Positions 61,820 through 64,000 of a DNA stretch of 64,000 nucleotides are shown one piece after another. Within the stretch, counting starts at the first letter, position 1. Each line of letters opens with the position of its first letter. Source of the stretch: Cloacimonetes bacterium UBA6081. Its GTDB lineage: Bacteria > Cloacimonadota > Cloacimonadia > Cloacimonadales > Cloacimonadaceae. A program made the translations under genes and the position numbers. The stretch covers positions 93,036-157,035 of the forward strand of contig DIXL01000085.1 of assembly GCA_002428685.1 (NCBI GenBank), given 5' to 3'. Under the pieces are notes generated by a model that worked only from the letters and a program-made list of their open reading frames with translations, did no database searches and was not told where the DNA came from.

Positions 61820-63877
61820 TTAATTGGCTTCAGATTCCTGCCAGGCGGCAACCACTTTCTGGGTGATGTCGTCCGGAACTTTCTCATAATGAGTGAATTT
61901 TTGAGTAAAGCGTCCACGTCCCTGAGTGAACGACTTCAGGGCAGGATAATAGGTATACATTTCGGCCACGGGCATTTGAGCTGTAAGGAATTGTTTTTTG
62001 CCTCGTTGCTCCATACCCATAATCCTTCCTCTGCGAGTGGATATATCTCCCATCACATCACCCATGTATTCGCTGGGAACAATGATAACCACTTCGTGAA
62101 TGGGTTCCAGCAGTATGGGTTTGCAGTTCTTGAATCCTTCTTTCAACGCCATAGACGAAGCTATTTTGAAAGCCATTTCAGAGCTATCAACATCATGATA
62201 ACTTCCGTAATAAACTTCTACTGCTACGTCAACAACCTGGTAACCGGCAATAATGCCTTTTTCCATGGTTTCCACAAGTCCCTTTTCAATGGCGGGGATA
62301 AAGTTGGAAGGAATCACGCCACCCACGATGGCATTGATAAACTGAAATCCTTCTCCGCGTTCGGTTGGTTTGATGCGGAAATACACATCTCCATACTGAC
62401 CACGTCCACCGGACTGCTTTTTGTGTTTGTAATGCGATTCTGCACTACCCATGATTGTTTCTTTATAGGGTATCCGCGGTTCCTTTAAAACTGCATCTAC
62501 TTTATAGCGGTTTTTAAGCTTTTTTAACACCAAAAGCAATTGCTGTTCGCCCATTCCCGAAAGCACATTCTCGTGTGTTTCCACATTAAGCTCATAGCGG
62601 ATGGTTGGGTCTTCGGCAATAACTCTTTGCAGCGCACTGCCAATTTTATCTTCATCAGATTGATTTACCGCTTTTAATGATTGCCAACTGGTGGGAGTGG
62701 GAAGCTCTACGGGGATAATCCTCATTTTGGAATTGGGGGAAACCACACTGTTCATAACCTTGGCATTTTTCAGCTTAACCAAAGCACCAATATCACCGGC
62801 CTTAATTTCGCTGCAATCATTGCGGGTTTTACCCAGCATAAAATACATGTTGCCAACTTTATCCTTGGCGTCCTTTTCGGGAATATAAAATTCCACTCCG
62901 GTTTTAATAGTTCCGGAAAACAGCCGCACATAGGCAAAATCACCCATGTTGGGATCTGCATACAGCTTAAAGATATAGCCTAAGATTTCGCCATTGGGGC
63001 TACAAACGAATTTACCCGGGGCTTCATCAATCAGCACTTCCATTTCTGCTGCATCGGCTGGAGAGGGAAGGTATTCTATCACGCCGTCCAAAAAGGCCAG
63101 GACTCCAACTCCGGTTCCGGCAGAACATACAAAAGCAGGAGATACTTCACCGGTCAGAATGGCTTTTTTCAAGCCGGCAACCAGTTTGTCCTGAGGAAGT
63201 TCCATATTTTCCAAAAAATCATTCAATAATTCTTCATCGGTTTCAGCCACTGCTTCCATTAAGTGCAAACGTGCCTCTTCCACGGCTTCAGTAAGGTTGG
63301 CAGGGACTTCTGTAACTCCGCCGGCTTTGTATGCTTTGTTGTGCAAAACATCCACCACGCCTTCAAAAGTGCCTTCCTTACCAATTGGGATGTGCAGTTT
63401 TATAGGCTTGATTCCGGTGTTTTCAGCAATCGCTTCCAAGGTTTTATCATAATCAGCATGCTCATTATCCATACGATTAACCAGAATAATTTTACCTGTG
63501 TGGCGATGTTCAATTTGTTCTATGGCCAGTTCCAAACCTACTTCATAGCCACCCGTAGCATTTGCTACGATAACCACGTTTTCGGTGGCAGGAACGGCTC
63601 CGATGGCGTCACCGATAAAATCGGGATAGCCAGGAGTATCAAGGATGTTAATTTTATGGTCTTTATAATTGGCAAAGCCAATTGAAAGTCCCAAAGACAT
63701 CTTTTTAGCTGCCTCTTCGGGATCAAAATCCATTACTGTGTTGCCTTCGTCAATCTTACCCAAACGGGTGCTGCTGTGAGTCAGAAAAAATATCTGCTCT
63801 GCAAGGCTGGTTTTTCCCGCACCGCTGGATCCTATGAACAAAAGATTGCGAATCTTTTTCATGTCATACTCTTTCAT
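61820..63877 (-). CDS. Divergent EF-G-like translational GTPase
   Basis: 685 residues with the five-domain EF-G layout: G domain, EF-Tu-like domain II, and domains III-V (IPYKETIMGSAESHYKHKKQ in IV; GDISTRRGRIMGME in V). The G motifs deviate from EF-G: P-loop GSSGAGKTS (16-24) instead of AHIDAGKT, G3 DTPGY (Y84) where EF-G has the catalytic His, and G4 NRMD (134-137) instead of NKMD. It belongs to the EF-G-like group found beside a normal EF-G in several phyla; its cellular role is not settled. GAGGAAGAAC precedes ATG 63877. The remaining 123 bases to the window end hold only its upstream region (a TTGACG near 63957 on the minus strand). Confidence 0.9.
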   Translation of the reverse strand: MKEYDMKKIRNLLFIGSSGAGKTSLAEQIFFLTHSSTRLGKIDEGNTVMDFDPEEAAKKMSLGLSIGFANYKDHKINILDTPGYPDFIGDAIGAVPATENVVIVANATGGYEVGLELAIEQIEHRHTGKIILVNRMDNEHADYDKTLEAIAENTGIKPIKLHIPIGKEGTFEGVVDVLHNKAYKAGGVTEVPANLTEAVEEARLHLMEAVAETDEELLNDFLENMELPQDKLVAGLKKAILTGEVSPAFVCSAGTGVGVLAFLDGVIEYLPSPADAAEMEVLIDEAPGKFVCSPNGEILGYIFKLYADPNMGDFAYVRLFSGTIKTGVEFYIPEKDAKDKVGNMYFMLGKTRNDCSEIKAGDIGALVKLKNAKVMNSVVSPNSKMRIIPVELPTPTSWQSLKAVNQSDEDKIGSALQRVIAEDPTIRYELNVETHENVLSGMGEQQLLLVLKKLKNRYKVDAVLKEPRIPYKETIMGSAESHYKHKKQSGGRGQYGDVYFRIKPTERGEGFQFINAIVGGVIPSNFIPAIEKGLVETMEKGIIAGYQVVDVAVEVYYGSYHDVDSSEMAFKIASSMALKEGFKNCKPILLEPIHEVVIIVPSEYMGDVMGDISTRRGRIMGMEQRGKKQFLTAQMPVAEMYTYYPALKSFTQGRGRFTQKFTHYEKVPDDITQKVVAAWQESEAN

Positions 63878-64000
63878 GTTCTTCCTCGTCGGTTTATCTC
63901 TTATTGTAAATCACTTTTTTATTACATTAAACCATGATTTTATAAGTGCCCTTTACGTCAATGCTTTTTATGTTAGAGGCATCCCCCCATTTTTTTCATC

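Overview
The window looks like chromosomal DNA of a Gram-negative anaerobe of the Candidatus Cloacimonadota (WWE1) or a relative in the wider FCB group. This is inferred from the gene mix, not from a search: a bacterial V-type ATPase operon carrying the DUF2764 gene, an Rnf/Nqr-type Na+ pump, large secreted proteins ending in a PNPFNPTTT-type sorting domain with a PorV-like outer-membrane protein, a class B dihydroorotate dehydrogenase (pyrD/pyrK), a MutL/GlmL-family protein, and enzymes suited to amino-acid fermentation (ornithine carbamoyltransferase, threonine dehydrogenase). No prophage, CRISPR array or intact insertion sequence is visible.

Layout. 1-5.7 kb (minus): a tripartite efflux operon (TolC-like, adaptor, MacB-like ATPase and permease) followed by an EF-G gene cut by the window edge. 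6.0-15.3 kb (plus): ornithine carbamoyltransferase, a small unknown gene, then the V-ATPase operon E-DUF2764-A-B-D-I-K with a strong terminator. 15.6-17.5 kb: tRNA-Arg(CCG) and an ABC-F protein. 17.5-21.5 kb (minus): a 1305-residue secreted protein. 21.5-23.6 kb: htpG behind a CIRCE operator. 23.7 kb: a remnant of a group II intron (domains V and VI). 24.0-28.1 kb (minus): pyrB-pyrC-pyrK-pyrD. 28.8-39.5 kb: a gingipain-like C25 protein, a lipoprotein nuclease/phosphatase, a phosphohexomutase, a PpiD-like foldase and a long MutL-family protein. 40.1-46.6 kb (minus): PorV-like protein, M6 metalloprotease and three tandem DUF5683-like paralogues. 46.8 kb: tRNA-Leu(CAA). 47.6-53.5 kb (plus): threonine dehydrogenase, Gfo/Idh oxidoreductase, AsnRS, aminotransferase, a small envelope protein and a prepilin peptidase. 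53.6-61.7 kb (minus): yebC-ruvC-ruvA-rsmB-PASTA-nqrBCDEF-like-unknown. 61.8-63.9 kb (minus): a divergent EF-G-like GTPase.

How it fits together. The membrane-energy theme is Na+: the V-ATPase K subunit keeps all five residues that bind Na+ in Enterococcus hirae NtpK, and the redox pump genes belong to the Na+-pumping Rnf/Nqr family. The redox cluster is odd because it ends in an NqrF-type flavoprotein but has neither RnfB, RnfC nor NqrA beside it. The envelope theme is secretion of large proteins with C-terminal sorting domains, with a PorV-like partner next to one of them.

Intergenic DNA holds two dispersed repeat families: short GGGGACAGG / GGTGTCAGG units, sometimes joined to GTGGAAAA units, found even inside operons; and a roughly 250-bp palindromic element present in two inverted copies 19 kb apart.
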